Below, piece after piece: positions 1 through 8,678 of a stretch of DNA of 64,000 nt. The DNA is taken from contig CAVSES010000002.1 of the NCBI GenBank assembly GCA_963727045.1, forward strand, positions 992,001 through 1,056,000, in the 5' to 3' direction. A program made the position numbers and the translations under genes. The notes under the pieces were generated by a model that did no database searches, was not told the DNA's origin, and saw only the letters and a list, made by a program, of their open reading frames with translations. Positions within the stretch are counted from its first letter, which is position 1; each line of letters starts with the position of its first letter. Origin of the DNA: Bog-1198 sp963727045. GTDB lineage: Bacteria; Pseudomonadota; Gammaproteobacteria; Steroidobacterales; Steroidobacteraceae.

Positions 1-1051
1 TGCATCTTCGAATCTCACGTTGTGCCACCCGGGATAGCGGGTCGCCTCCGGCACATAGTCTGCAATTTTCATCTCGAACACGGTCGGGCCGTACTTTTCG
101 GCGAGCCTCAACAGCGCAGTCTCGTTCGCCAATGCCTTGGTGGCGGACCAGACTCCGAAGCGCGCACGATCGCACCACGGCAACTGACCACCAGCGCTCT
201 GGCATCCCTTCAGGTAGAAGGTACCTTGATAGTCGAGCCCGGAAAGCACAACGTCGCTCGCTCGCATCGTGCCGTCGAAATTGGCAAGTTTGGCACTGCC
301 TACCTTTGCCGCGAACTCGTCCCAACTGGCAATCGGAACCGCATCTGCGCGGTCGGCCTCGTAACGCCGTTTCAGGGTACTCAGGCGGTCGGTCGCTACC
401 GCCGCAGAGGTCGCGGGAACGAGACCGGCGGCGACGAAGTCATCCCTAATGTAGAACGGCGCCGTTTGTTGCACGATCTGAAAGCGCAAATTCGATACTT
501 GACCGTCCTTGTAAAGGAACGTCGCCAAGCCATTGTGCGTCTCGCCTTCGATGGAATTCACGAGCGCAAAAGGAAACCCGGCACGCGACCAGCCGCTATC
601 GTCAGGCTGAGACCAAACCCGGCCGGGCTGCACGATGATGTCCCAGTAGCTGCGCCCCCGCTTGTTGGAACCGCACCGGATCACGTCTTGCGTAAAGGGA
701 ACGAGATCGCCCTTGTAGGTGAAGAAGGAGATGGCGACGCCTGGAAACAACCTCGGATCTCGACCGAGGACTGATCGCGGCGAGAAATACCGCAGGCTCG
801 GTGGTCATCTCCGTCTCGGTCAATCGCAGCGTTCCCAAAAACGGCGCGCGCTCCGTAACAGCATCAAATCCCGGTGTGAACGCGGTGTTAGCGGTCACTC
901 CACCGGACCACGTGGGCGAAAGCAGTTCGGCCGTGCTAATACGTGGGGCAGCTGCGGTTGCACAGTGCGTACCGGCCAACGTGAGTACGCATAGAATCAG
1001 CCCCAAACTTTGCAAAGACAATCCCCCACGCTGTTCGAACTGATTCACCAT
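1..1051 (-). pseudogene. Beta-lactamase-fold serine hydrolase, frameshifted and cut by the window edge
   Basis: The minus strand reads a signal peptide (about 30 residues, ending near THCATAAAP) and an N-terminal domain down to about position 790. The reading frame is then lost, and a second frame from about 775 to 1 continues the protein: it contains GVAISFFTYKGDLVP, a conserved lipid-free N-domain stretch, and FGVWSATKALANE, whose S-A-T-K is the SxxK nucleophile motif of class C beta-lactamase-like hydrolases. A one-base shift between about 750 and 790 separates the two parts. The ATG at 1051 is preceded by AAGGA at good spacing. The gene continues beyond base 1, so its C-terminus is unseen. 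It is either a true frameshift pseudogene or a sequencing error. The family assignment is fairly sure; the substrate is unknown. Confidence 0.7.
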
Positions 1052-1454
1052 GTGTCTGTTCCTTGGAGGCTCAATTGGGATCGCTCGCGCTAGCTTACCC
1101 AATAGCCGCCCGAGACTGGCAGTCCCGGGTCGATACCGGAGGTCATTCCGCCAAGGTGAGCCAATCGAGTGCCGTGGGACGGCAACTGGCCAATTTTAGT
1201 CGTTCAGTGGCCGTGAGTGCTTGCCTCTAAGCTGCCGTTCGCGGGTTGGGGTAAACTAGTGCCAGACGTTTAATGAGTCGCCCGGCGTGGCACAGGGAGT
1301 GCATAAAATGGCAACGAACATCTTCCTGCGACGTTTCTGTCGCCCACTAAAAGTCATACAGTTATCTGCAAGCGTCGCCTCATAATCAAAGCAATGAATA
1401 GATCCAGACGTTCGACGAATGGGAGTTGACGTGCACGTAAGAAACGTGAGTTCA
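1052..1454. other. Gene-free stretch between two divergent accessory genes
   Basis: I see no convincing coding frame here: the open frames overlapping it on the minus strand have no recognisable start signal or domain. It contains the sequence GCTGCCGTTCGC (1231-1242), nearly repeated at 2127-2138, and an AT-rich patch near 1375-1395 that could hold a promoter for the gene beginning at 1455. Nothing else is evident. Confidence 0.5.
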
Positions 1455-2057
1455 ATGACGGCGGCGGCATTACTGTGCGCTTGTGCTGGAGTCGGGATTG
1501 TTGCCTCTTCGGATCCACTCGTGAAGCTAAATGATGCGGAAGTTCTCTTCTCGAGCAAGGATCGGCCAATGCCTGCGGAACGGTTAATCCAGGAAGCAAT
1601 GGCGATCTACCAAGAACGCGACGACCCCCACGGATTGGGAAATGCGCACCGAGAATATGGAGATCTGCTCAAATCGCCGGCTGTGGTTAGTTGGGAAAAA
1701 ATCTATCGCCGAGATGGATTTGTTGATCGATCAATTACTTTTGATAGTCGATTGGCAAAGGCATCTGAGCACTACGCTAAGGCACTAGAATATTATCGTC
1801 GCGCCGAAACACAGGAACTGTCGGCATCGAAATACGATGCACTGACCAACGTCTACTACAACATGGCGTGGTCACATCTGGCGCTCGGCGCTCAAAACGA
1901 GGCTTGTGCCGACTTTGATCGAACCCTCCAGGCGTACAGCGAGAACATGCGACGAAACACCAATGCCCATCCATATGGCGGGGGCACCATTCCTGATGCG
2001 GTTGCGCGAGCAAAACGCCAAGCCGGCTGCAGAGAAGCCTCGGAGACGCATACCTAA
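1455..2057 (+). CDS. Secreted or lipid-anchored TPR-like hypothetical protein
   Basis: A 200-residue protein with a short hydrophobic N-terminus (MTAAALLCACAGVGIVA) that looks like a signal peptide; the two Cys make a weak lipobox possible. Residues about 45-170 are helical with Ala/Tyr spacing typical of tetratricopeptide repeats (HYAKALEYYRRAE, YYNMAWSHLALGAQNEACADF). An in-frame ATG at 1419 would add 12 residues, but the 1455 start gives the cleaner signal sequence. TPR proteins of this size usually act as periplasmic scaffolds; the partner is unknown. Neighbours are unrelated accessory genes. I do not recognise a named family. Confidence 0.6.
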   Translation: MTAAALLCACAGVGIVASSDPLVKLNDAEVLFSSKDRPMPAERLIQEAMAIYQERDDPHGLGNAHREYGDLLKSPAVVSWEKIYRRDGFVDRSITFDSRLAKASEHYAKALEYYRRAETQELSASKYDALTNVYYNMAWSHLALGAQNEACADFDRTLQAYSENMRRNTNAHPYGGGTIPDAVARAKRQAGCREASETHT

Positions 2058-2180
2058 CCACCTCGATGCGACGGGCTCCTGGCGGCCAGTTTGAGACATT
2101 CAAGTAACCGGAATCGCGGCATAGAAGCAGCCGTTCGCAGCTTAGGATAGGCTGTTGAGACCCCAACGAAGAACAGTTGA

Positions 2181-2978
2181 ATGACCGACCGCGCCGAACC
2201 AGAAATACTTCAGGGACCCGCCGATAGCCTTAAGGCAGCGGTGTCCCCAGATGCGACACTTTCCACGTCGGAGATATCAGCGCCTATGCTCGATGTTCAC
2301 GCTCCCCACGAGTCGATCCACACATGGAAAGGCTTCGTCATCCATATTGCAACCATCACAATAGGGTTATTGATTGCGATCGGCCTCGAACAGACGATCG
2401 AGTATCTCCATCATCGGCAACAAGCCGCCGCGATCTCGGGGAAATTGAAGGCGGAGAGTTACGAGAACATTGTCGTGGTACGCAGCGACATTGACTCCTG
2501 CGATCAGACGCTTGCGGCAATAAAGGCTATCGGTGACAGCCTCGACCAGAAACCGAAAGCCAGCCCTGCCGCGCTGTGGATGCCCCTGGTACTTCCAGAA
2601 ACTCGGATCTACAAGCCATCGGATGCGGAGTGGCTTATCGCGCGCGACAGCGCGCTCCTGCAAATTCTGCCCTCGGCGCTGGTTGCGAATTACTGGAAGA
2701 TCGAAGTCACGCGCGAGCACGCGCACACTCTAAACTTGGACGCAAGTCGCAGCCGGGTCAAGCTGAACGCGCTGCTTGATGTTTACGCGGGACAGTCAGC
2801 GCTTAGTTCAACGGACGCGCTGGCCATTCGGCTGGCGCTTCGCGAGTACGCTCAGTACCTCGATCAAGTTAAACGTTCGCTGCAGCATGTCGCGGAACTC
2901 AATCAGATTACGCTGGACAACAAGGTTATTGGCGTCGGCACGATATCAGGCGACATGCCAATGGAACCACGACGATAG
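2181..2978 (+). CDS. Single-pass membrane hypothetical protein
   Basis: A 265-residue protein with a hydrophilic N-terminal 50 residues, then one membrane segment (GFVIHIATITIGLLIAIGLEQ, about residues 52-72), immediately followed by EYLHHRQQA and a long alpha-helical, mostly soluble C-terminal part. The motif H-x5-W-K-G-F-x-I-H before the membrane segment and L-E-Q-T-I-E-x-L-H-H-R after it recall a conserved uncharacterised family that I have seen in Xanthomonadales-type genomes (recollection, not searched). No catalytic motif is visible. It lies on the same strand as the TPR-like gene with a 123-base gap; no operon evidence. No strong Shine-Dalgarno precedes the ATG. Confidence 0.65.
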   Translation: MTDRAEPEILQGPADSLKAAVSPDATLSTSEISAPMLDVHAPHESIHTWKGFVIHIATITIGLLIAIGLEQTIEYLHHRQQAAAISGKLKAESYENIVVVRSDIDSCDQTLAAIKAIGDSLDQKPKASPAALWMPLVLPETRIYKPSDAEWLIARDSALLQILPSALVANYWKIEVTREHAHTLNLDASRSRVKLNALLDVYAGQSALSSTDALAIRLALREYAQYLDQVKRSLQHVAELNQITLDNKVIGVGTISGDMPMEPRR

Positions 2979-3214
2979 TCGCCTACCCTTGTTCGGTAGG
3001 ATAGTTGGCGGTATCGGGGTTGACAGCCTGGAACCTGACGTTCGCGAGTGCCTGCTGTGGGTCGATTGGCGGCTATGGACGCTCCATCAAAGTCACGTGT
3101 CGGCGCGTGCCGAGTCGCTGGTGGGACTCCGCGAGCCGCCGGCGCGTCGCGACCCGATGCCGCCCCTCGCGGGAGGCAGCTTTAGGGCAGCACAATGTGG
3201 AACGGTTGCAGGGT

Positions 3215-3559
3215 TTATCTCGAAAGCCTATCAATAAAGAGTTTGCCGAGAACCGGACTTAGGGGACGGTTAATTGCCGGTGTGGCCAGTTCGAAGATAA
3301 TGGATTTCAATTGCTCGGCGTGACCGGCCTCAAGCCCAATGTCGTCGCGCCCCTCAATCGTTTCGGCCCACGTCTGAACGTCAGCGGCTGTCAATTGCCC
3401 AGCGACAAAACTACCAAGCACAGATTTCAGATGACTTCGCTCAAGTGTTACCAGCTCTGCATCGCTGTCCCACTGGTACCGGGAAAGCTCCTCCGATATC
3501 AACTTAATCGGCCGTTGCGGACTCAAAAGCTCAAGAAGTAATTGTTCGCGTCCTTCCAT
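3215..3559 (-). CDS. Conserved hypothetical protein, acidic helical
   Basis: A 114-residue soluble protein with the pattern REQLLLELL..., R-Y-x-W-D-S-D, V-T-L-E-R-S-H-L, F-V-A-G-Q-L-T-A-A-D-V, W-A-x-x-I-E-G-R-D-D-I-G and a C-terminal I-I-F-E-L-A-T-P-x-I-N-R-P-L. This is the signature of a small conserved hypothetical family of unknown function that often occurs scattered among accessory genes. The ATG has no Shine-Dalgarno; a CATAAT hexamer ends 6 bases upstream, so a leaderless transcript is possible. The 236 bases to its left (2979-3214) show no gene. Confidence 0.65.
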   Translation of the reverse strand: MEGREQLLLELLSPQRPIKLISEELSRYQWDSDAELVTLERSHLKSVLGSFVAGQLTAADVQTWAETIEGRDDIGLEAGHAEQLKSIIFELATPAINRPLSPVLGKLFIDRLSR

Positions 3560-3565
3560 CTTTGA

Positions 3566-3571
3566 ATTATG
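3566..3571 (-). promoter_or_regulatory. Putative -10 element for the gene starting at 3559
   Basis: On the minus strand CATAAT is followed by 6 bases and the ATG. No Shine-Dalgarno is present. It belongs to the series of short -10-to-start spacings seen across the window. No clear -35 is visible. Confidence 0.35.
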
Positions 3572-3665
3572 GCACGCTCAGACCAATTCCGGCTTTCGAC
3601 CCGATGGAGTCCTTGGCCAACGGCAGCTTTCTGGAATCGAATTGCAACCTTAACCACGCCAACTG

Positions 3666-4079
3666 CTAGACAGTGAGGCTAGTCCCCGAAGTCACCTTCC
3701 GCCATCCGAAGTACAGCACGACGCCGATTACCAGCATAAATATTGGCATGGTTACGGTCGTTCCCGGCATTCGAATTAAGAACGAAAAGACGCCTAAAAA
3801 AACCATCAGTGAAGCGGCAAAACAAACATATGCTTTCGATGCCCAGGGACGCATTTTCAAAACAGCGAAAGCCGCAATGCAAGTCGCGCCGACGTAGACA
3901 ATAAGCGTTATCCGAACAGCAAGGGTCACTGTGCTCGGACTGGCGCGTAACAATTGGGGGGCAACGACGTCGCCGAAATTCGGCATATTCACCAAACCGC
4001 CGATTCCGGAAATTCCAATCAGCGCCAAAATGCCGCCGATTAGAGTAAGAGAACTAGGACGATTTACTTTCGACGTCAC
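3666..4079 (-). CDS. Four-helix integral membrane hypothetical protein
   Basis: A 137-residue protein with four hydrophobic segments (about residues 10-30, 52-74, 79-103 and 110-128) and short loops, so an inner-membrane protein. The GTG start at 4079 is preceded by GGAGGA at workable spacing, supporting this start. No motif beyond the membrane topology is evident; small four-helix proteins of this kind are found near many accessory genes without known function. The base composition of this part is visibly less GC-rich than the segment beyond 8.8 kb. Confidence 0.6.
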   Translation of the reverse strand: MTSKVNRPSSLTLIGGILALIGISGIGGLVNMPNFGDVVAPQLLRASPSTVTLAVRITLIVYVGATCIAAFAVLKMRPWASKAYVCFAASLMVFLGVFSFLIRMPGTTVTMPIFMLVIGVVLYFGWRKVTSGTSLTV

Positions 4080-4180
4080 GACTTCCTCCGGATGTCTAGA
4101 CTACCTTATGCTGCGAGCGTCCGCTTCACCGGGGTCATTTCAGCACGATGACCGGCAAGTAATGGCCGTCATCGGCTATT

Positions 4181-4687
4181 TTAGCTGTCGGGTAGTGACC
4201 TCGCTGCTTTCACAATGTGGAACCGTAGATCCTTACCTTCAGTGACCACACGCAATGCGCCGTCGTCTATCAGTTCTGCAATGCGATCCATATAAAACCA
4301 ATCGTGCAGTGCTGGGATTGGGCCAGGCGTCTGCTCGTACATGTAGGCCGCGATCGCGGTGACCTTGCGGGGGCGCGAAGCTACGAATTCGATAATTGCG
4401 GAGTCGATGGCTTGGAGCATGTGCGGAGTTAGTGAGTCGTAGATCCCGTAGTCTTCCTCCCTCATCGGTTGATCTTCTGACTGATCGTCCGTCTCTCTTT
4501 TGAAGTCTTCGGAGGCAAGTGGCCGACCCAACCGGCGTTCGATACAAGCCCTACAAATCGTTCCGTGCCGTTGCTCTTTGGGAACCAATTGGCGCCACAG
4601 ACGATCCTTCAGGAAATAGTAGTTCTCGTTTCCTTCAAACGAGTTCCTGTCACAGTCCAGGCAAATCCATCTTCGATTGTTGCCCAT
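4181..4687 (-). CDS. Hypothetical protein with N-terminal zinc-ribbon-like Cys pairs
   Basis: A 168-residue protein. The N-terminus holds C-L-D-C (about residues 9-12) and C-R-A-C (about 45-48), a spacing that can bind zinc, as in HNH-like or zinc-ribbon modules, although no HNH catalytic His pair is obvious. A charged linker (about 60-80) follows, then a helical C-terminal part whose W-F-Y-M-D-R-I-A-E-L-I-D-D-G-A-L resembles the winged-helix-like end of DUF3658 proteins. A TACAAT hexamer lies 9 bases upstream of the ATG. Function unknown; the Cys pairs and conserved C-terminus argue it is a real gene. Confidence 0.6.
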   Translation of the reverse strand: MGNNRRWICLDCDRNSFEGNENYYFLKDRLWRQLVPKEQRHGTICRACIERRLGRPLASEDFKRETDDQSEDQPMREEDYGIYDSLTPHMLQAIDSAIIEFVASRPRKVTAIAAYMYEQTPGPIPALHDWFYMDRIAELIDDGALRVVTEGKDLRFHIVKAARSLPDS

Positions 4688-4772
4688 ACTGACTCAATTG
4701 TACCTGTGCAGGAATCGGGAACGAATGTCGGCTTTGCGTCACTCTGAGAGAGCACCCGGATTACCGCTTTTG

Positions 4773-4805
4773 GCCGGTCGGCGACCGTCGCCGCCGCCGA
4801 CCGGC
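4773..4805. repeat. Perfect 11-bp inverted repeat beside the recombinase gene
   Basis: GCCGGTCGGCG at 4773-4783 is exactly complementary to CGCCGACCGGC at 4795-4805, with an 11-base loop. It lies 11 bases beyond the stop codon of the tyrosine recombinase. It is not followed by a run of T on either strand, so it is a poor intrinsic terminator; it could be a recombinase-associated site or a transcript 3'-end stabiliser. Confidence 0.6.
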
Positions 4806-4816
4806 TCCCATCCTTT

Positions 4817-5440
4817 CTAAGCCTCGGTCTGCTCGGCCATTTCTAGAGCGTCATCCACCTCAATACCGAGATATCGGACGGTGCTCTCGAGCTTGGTATG
4901 GCCGAGGAGCAACTGTACAGCCCTCAGATTCTTTGTCCGTCGGTAAATCAGTGTGGCCTTCGTCCGCCGTAGCGTGTGGGTACCGTAGTTGGAAGGGTCC
5001 AATCCCAACTGAAGAACCCACGAATCCACAATCCGGGCATACTGACAAGTTGACAGGTGCGGTGATGCGTGAATGCGGCTTGGGAAAAGATAGTCCTCGG
5101 CTTTGAGTTTAGAACGGGAAATCCACGCAGATACCGCCGTGCGTGCTGGCTCCGTAATCTCGAACTGTACGGGTCGGCTGGTTTTCTGCTGAAGAATGAG
5201 GGCGCGGGTTGCCATGCTCTGGCCGTGGCAGACGTCGCGTACCCGCAATTGCGTGAGATCGCACGCACGGAGCTTGCTATCGACAGCCAGATTGAAGAGC
5301 GCGAGATCTCGACATCTACTGGCAATTTGAAGTCTTATGCGAATCGCCCATATCTCCTTCAGTTTGAATGGCGTCTTTTGGCCTACGAGCTTTCCCTTGT
5401 TCCACGGCTGGTGAGCAGTGATTGCAGTGCTGGTCTCCAT
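4817..5440 (-). CDS. Short tyrosine-type recombinase/integrase (catalytic domain only)
   Basis: A 207-residue site-specific recombinase. The catalytic set is present: Arg in KLRACDL, Lys in LQQKTSRP, H-x-x-R in HTLRR, His in LLLGHTKLEST and the Tyr nucleophile in VRYLGIE. After a basic N-terminus (NKGKLVGQK) the catalytic domain begins at once, so the usual N-terminal SAM-like core-binding domain is missing or much reduced. This is normal for a widespread family of small proteobacterial integrases. The ATG at 5440 has a strong AAGGAG 7 bases upstream; longer in-frame starts (5491, 5593) have none. The protein should cut and rejoin DNA at a specific site through a 3'-phosphotyrosine. It may be linked to mobility of the 1-8.7 kb block, but no att repeats were identified. 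Confidence 0.85.
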   Translation of the reverse strand: METSTAITAHQPWNKGKLVGQKTPFKLKEIWAIRIRLQIASRCRDLALFNLAVDSKLRACDLTQLRVRDVCHGQSMATRALILQQKTSRPVQFEITEPARTAVSAWISRSKLKAEDYLFPSRIHASPHLSTCQYARIVDSWVLQLGLDPSNYGTHTLRRTKATLIYRRTKNLRAVQLLLGHTKLESTVRYLGIEVDDALEMAEQTEA

Positions 5441-5651
5441 GATCGACTCCTTTTGTTTCGGAGTTCCCAGTTTGCGGGTCGCCTTAGCCATGGCGAACTG
5501 ATCAAGGTATTCTCTCGGCGGCGACAGTCGCTGACCGGCCAAAACCGAGCACTGGGTGATCTGAAGTGACAGCCACGAAGCGGCCGTTGGCAAGTTGCCG
5601 CCTCGCCGCGCAGAATGCCTATATGGCTTAGGTCACAGGGAGGAAAACAGC

Positions 5652-7325
5652 ATGCTGACGCCTATCCGTCTTCTTGCCGCACGGACAATATTCCTCATGA
5701 CTAGTTGCGTGCTCGCCGGTACTGGTGCCGCATTCGCAGACGGAGACTCGGCCGATCAGGCTCTGGCAAAGATTAATCCTCAATCCATTCGCGCCAATAT
5801 GCGTTTCCTCGCAGATGACTTGCTGGAGGGGCGCGGCACCGCTACGCGCGGACATGAGGTGGCCGCGAAGTTTATGGCAACGCGGTTTGAGGCGATGGGA
5901 CTCATCCCTGCCGGCGATGCTGGCACGTATCTCCAACGTGTCCCGCTGCGTTCGATGAAGATCGACCCCGGCAAAAGTGCCATGGCATGGGTTCGGGCGG
6001 GCAAGGCACATACATTCGTGGCTGCGGAAGATTATCTATTGCGCCCCGACCCCAGCCGGCATGTTATTTCCGCGGAGGCTCCCGTCGTATTTGTTGGTTT
6101 CGGGGTGACTACACCTGAGCAGCACTACGACGATTACAAGGGCATCGACGTGCGCGGCAAGATCGTGGCCGTAATCTCGGCAGCGCCACACTTTGAATCC
6201 GCCATAAGTGCGCACTTTACCTCCACGTTGATCAAGGCGAGAAACGCCGTTGCCCACGGAGCAGTCGGATTGATCGTGCTCGACGATCCGACTCTCGAAG
6301 GTGAGTATCCGTTTGCGCAGCAAGCGCGCGATGCAGGGAAGCCGTCGTTTCGCTGGCTTGACCAGCGCGGCCTCCCGAACGATGCAACGCCCGAGTTGAG
6401 GGGTGTCGCGTTCTTGAGTATGCGCGCGACCCAGGAACTCTTTGAGGGAAGCCGCTATACGGCCGATCAAGTCTTCAAGATGGCCAAAGCGGGAGCCCTC
6501 AAGTCATTTGGTCTGCCATTAACCATCAAGATGGCCACAACCACCGATTGGGTGGATGTTCAGAGCTCCAACGTAGTGGCGAAGATCGAAGGCAGCGATC
6601 CAGCGCTGAAGGACGAGTATGTAGTCTATTCGGCGCATTTGGACCACCTCGGCATTGGCGATCCGGTAAAGGGCGATAGCATCTACAATGGCGCGCTCGA
6701 CAACGCATCGGGCGCGGCGATACTTCTCGAAATCGCCCGCGCGTTCACCGAACTGAAGCCCGCGCCGCGGCGCTCGATTCTGTTCCTATCAGGGACTGCC
6801 GAAGAGATGGGTCTACTTGGTTCCGATTATTTCGCCCACAATCCAACCGTGCCGCACGACTCTCTGGTCGCGGATTTGGATGTCGATACGGATTTCATGC
6901 TTTGGCCTTTGCAAGACGTCGTCGCCTTTGGCGCAGAGCACTCGAATCTCAAAGCGGCAGTTCAGCAGGCTGCCGGGCGGCTTCATCTAGTTTCAAGCCC
7001 GGATCCGGCACCAGAGCAAGCCTTATTTATCCGTGGCGACAATTATTCGTTCGTGAAACAGGGAATTCCTTCAGTGGCGCTCTCGCCTGGCGTCAAGTCA
7101 GACAATCCGAAAATAAAACCAATTGAGATCGCCGGTCAATGGCTGCAAACGCGCTATCACCAGCCCAGTGATGACATGGAGCAGCCGGGCTTAGACTTTG
7201 ACGAAGCTGTGAAGTTTGCGCGGTTTGTATTCCTCGCGGGTCAGGCGATCGCCGACGGCACCCAACGGCCTCGTTGGAATCAAGGCGATTTCTTCGCTGA
7301 GCTTTACGGAACGAGGGCAAACTGA
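5652..7325 (+). CDS. Secreted M28-family zinc metallopeptidase with PA domain
   Basis: A 557-residue exported aminopeptidase-like protein. A signal peptide (about 1-30, ending GAAFAD) is followed by an N-terminal part with the typical RANMRFLADDLLEGRGTATRG segment, a protease-associated insert (about 130-300, VVFVGFGVTTPEQHYDDYKG) and the M28 catalytic domain. Zinc ligands and catalytic residues are visible: H and D in SAHLDHLG and GALDNASG, Glu pair in GTAEEMGLLG, Asp in ADLDVDTDF and His in TRYHQPSDD. Start: ATG at 5652 with GGGAGGA upstream; earlier in-frame ATG lacks a site. It should release N-terminal residues from peptides in the periplasm or outside the cell. It stands alone, just divergent from the recombinase gene. 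Confidence 0.88.
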   Translation: MLTPIRLLAARTIFLMTSCVLAGTGAAFADGDSADQALAKINPQSIRANMRFLADDLLEGRGTATRGHEVAAKFMATRFEAMGLIPAGDAGTYLQRVPLRSMKIDPGKSAMAWVRAGKAHTFVAAEDYLLRPDPSRHVISAEAPVVFVGFGVTTPEQHYDDYKGIDVRGKIVAVISAAPHFESAISAHFTSTLIKARNAVAHGAVGLIVLDDPTLEGEYPFAQQARDAGKPSFRWLDQRGLPNDATPELRGVAFLSMRATQELFEGSRYTADQVFKMAKAGALKSFGLPLTIKMATTTDWVDVQSSNVVAKIEGSDPALKDEYVVYSAHLDHLGIGDPVKGDSIYNGALDNASGAAILLEIARAFTELKPAPRRSILFLSGTAEEMGLLGSDYFAHNPTVPHDSLVADLDVDTDFMLWPLQDVVAFGAEHSNLKAAVQQAAGRLHLVSSPDPAPEQALFIRGDNYSFVKQGIPSVALSPGVKSDNPKIKPIEIAGQWLQTRYHQPSDDMEQPGLDFDEAVKFARFVFLAGQAIADGTQRPRWNQGDFFAELYGTRAN

Positions 7326-7382
7326 ACGCCCGATAGCCGCCGCTCGTGAATGCCGGCAACGGGTCGATGAGAGACAGAACGA

Positions 7383-7805
7383 ATGGGATTGATCACTTCA
7401 AGTCGTGAACGGCGTTACAACGCCGCCGTCGCCATTCATTTGGCCGCCTACACGTTCAGCATGCTGGCACCGGACGAACGAGCGAAAGTAGACGATAAGG
7501 TTTATTCCGACATGAATGGCGCGGTGGTCGGATTTAGTCCATTCGAATTTCAGCGGTTGTTTCCACCGCATGTGAAGGCAGCGTGGCGCGCCTATGCCAT
7601 GTCCGATCTTGGGATATCGCCTGCGATTGAAGGAGATGTTTGGCGTCTACCGAAGTCTCGGCGCATTTTGTGGGGTTCCCCAAAAACTGGTCCAACGAAG
7701 TTGTTTACCGCCTATCGTCCTAACAACGAGGCAACGATGCGGGCGAAATCCCATTTGGAGGCCAAGGGATTGGATGCGCGATATCTAGAACTATCGGCCA
7801 GCTAA
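7383..7805 (+). CDS. Hypothetical protein
   Basis: A 140-residue soluble protein with no signal peptide or membrane segment. Mixed alpha/beta composition with several Trp, Arg and Pro (VWRLPKSRRILWGSPKTGPTKLF). I recognise no family. A GAGAGAC stretch before the ATG is a modest ribosome site. It follows the M28 peptidase gene by 57 bases on the same strand, but the coding style gives no functional link. Confidence rests on length, composition and continuity with neighbours only. Confidence 0.45.
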   Translation: MGLITSSRERRYNAAVAIHLAAYTFSMLAPDERAKVDDKVYSDMNGAVVGFSPFEFQRLFPPHVKAAWRAYAMSDLGISPAIEGDVWRLPKSRRILWGSPKTGPTKLFTAYRPNNEATMRAKSHLEAKGLDARYLELSAS

Positions 7806-7847
7806 GACTGGAATATGTCGGCCGCCGTAGAGCGGACGGTGGTCGCA

Positions 7848-7862
7848 GGCCGCTTGGGGTCG
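7848..7862 (+). repeat. 15-bp direct repeat, copy 1
   Basis: GGCCGCTTGGGGTCG occurs here and again exactly at 8509-8523, flanking the small membrane protein gene. Both copies lie in the gene-free gaps 7806-8050 and 8429-8678. Confidence 0.6.
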
Positions 7863-8050
7863 TCGGCGGAAGTACGGCGCACCTTGCAGGGCAAGAGTCG
7901 GCAACCGGCTAGAACCCGCCGATGGACCCTCGAAATCGTCGCCCTGAAGCGTCCATCCGCGGTGTGCGGTAAGCTTAGCCGAGTAGATGAAGCCAGACGG
8001 ACTATCCCGCTTATACGACGTTTTCGTCGCCTAATTGAAAGTTAGACCCA

Positions 8051-8428
8051 ATGGACGCGTTGCCTTCGTTTTGGACATTACCTCTAGGCTTCTTCGTCGG
8101 TGTCATGGCGATCTCTCGTGTCGCGCGGTGGCTCCAGGGGGTACTCGCGTTGTGGGCTGGAGACAGCACAGGATTAACCTCTTCGCCACGTCGGCCCGAG
8201 TTGATACCTCTGCTGCTTACGACGATAGCTCATCCAACGCCGTGGCTTGTATTGCTCGGGGCCGCCTGGGTTATCCACAAGCTATTCGTGTCTCCCGTTA
8301 CGCCCGAATGGCGCTGGTTGTTGGTTGGATTCGTTTGCGGGCCCCCATTCGCAGTTGGGCTCGTGTATTGGCGAATGAGACGGGCGCGTCTTAGTCTGGC
8401 GAGAAAGGGCGAGCCGTCAGCTCCGTGA
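8051..8428 (+). CDS. Small integral membrane hypothetical protein
   Basis: A 125-residue protein with hydrophobic segments at about residues 8-25, 55-75 and 88-107, separated by basic loops (RVARWLQ, WRMRRARLSLARK), so a likely three-helix inner-membrane protein. An overlapping frame starting at 8035 is less protein-like. No family recognised. It is flanked by two copies of a 15-bp repeat. The start codon has no clear ribosome site. Confidence 0.45.
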   Translation: MDALPSFWTLPLGFFVGVMAISRVARWLQGVLALWAGDSTGLTSSPRRPELIPLLLTTIAHPTPWLVLLGAAWVIHKLFVSPVTPEWRWLLVGFVCGPPFAVGLVYWRMRRARLSLARKGEPSAP

Positions 8429-8508
8429 CACTGTTCCAGATCTACCACTCAGTTCGAGCGATCGCGTGGTCGGGCATTCATCCTTCGGCAAAGCGGGCGT
8501 TGGCCGCT

Positions 8509-8523
8509 GGCCGCTTGGGGTCG
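8509..8523 (+). repeat. 15-bp direct repeat, copy 2
   Basis: Exact second copy of GGCCGCTTGGGGTCG (first at 7848-7862). Confidence 0.6.
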
Positions 8524-8678
8524 AGATGGACAGATTAAGGACAGTGAACCCAGCCGCGGGTCCGTCCGGCGCATTCGATCAAAGGAGCCGGTTTTGTCGC
8601 GTCAAGAATTGTGGGAACTGGGCGATAGGCCAACGGGCGTTCATAGGACAACGCCGGGACACGCCAGGCAACGAAAAG

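Noticed and set aside
7815..8045. 76-residue open frame between two accessory genes
   Set aside because: Arg-rich, no ribosome site, contains the 15-bp intergenic repeat.
3200..8500. Small genes with intergenic palindromes as a possible integron cassette array
   Set aside because: Genes are on both strands, no attC-type paired core sites were seen, and the recombinase lacks the integron integrase features.
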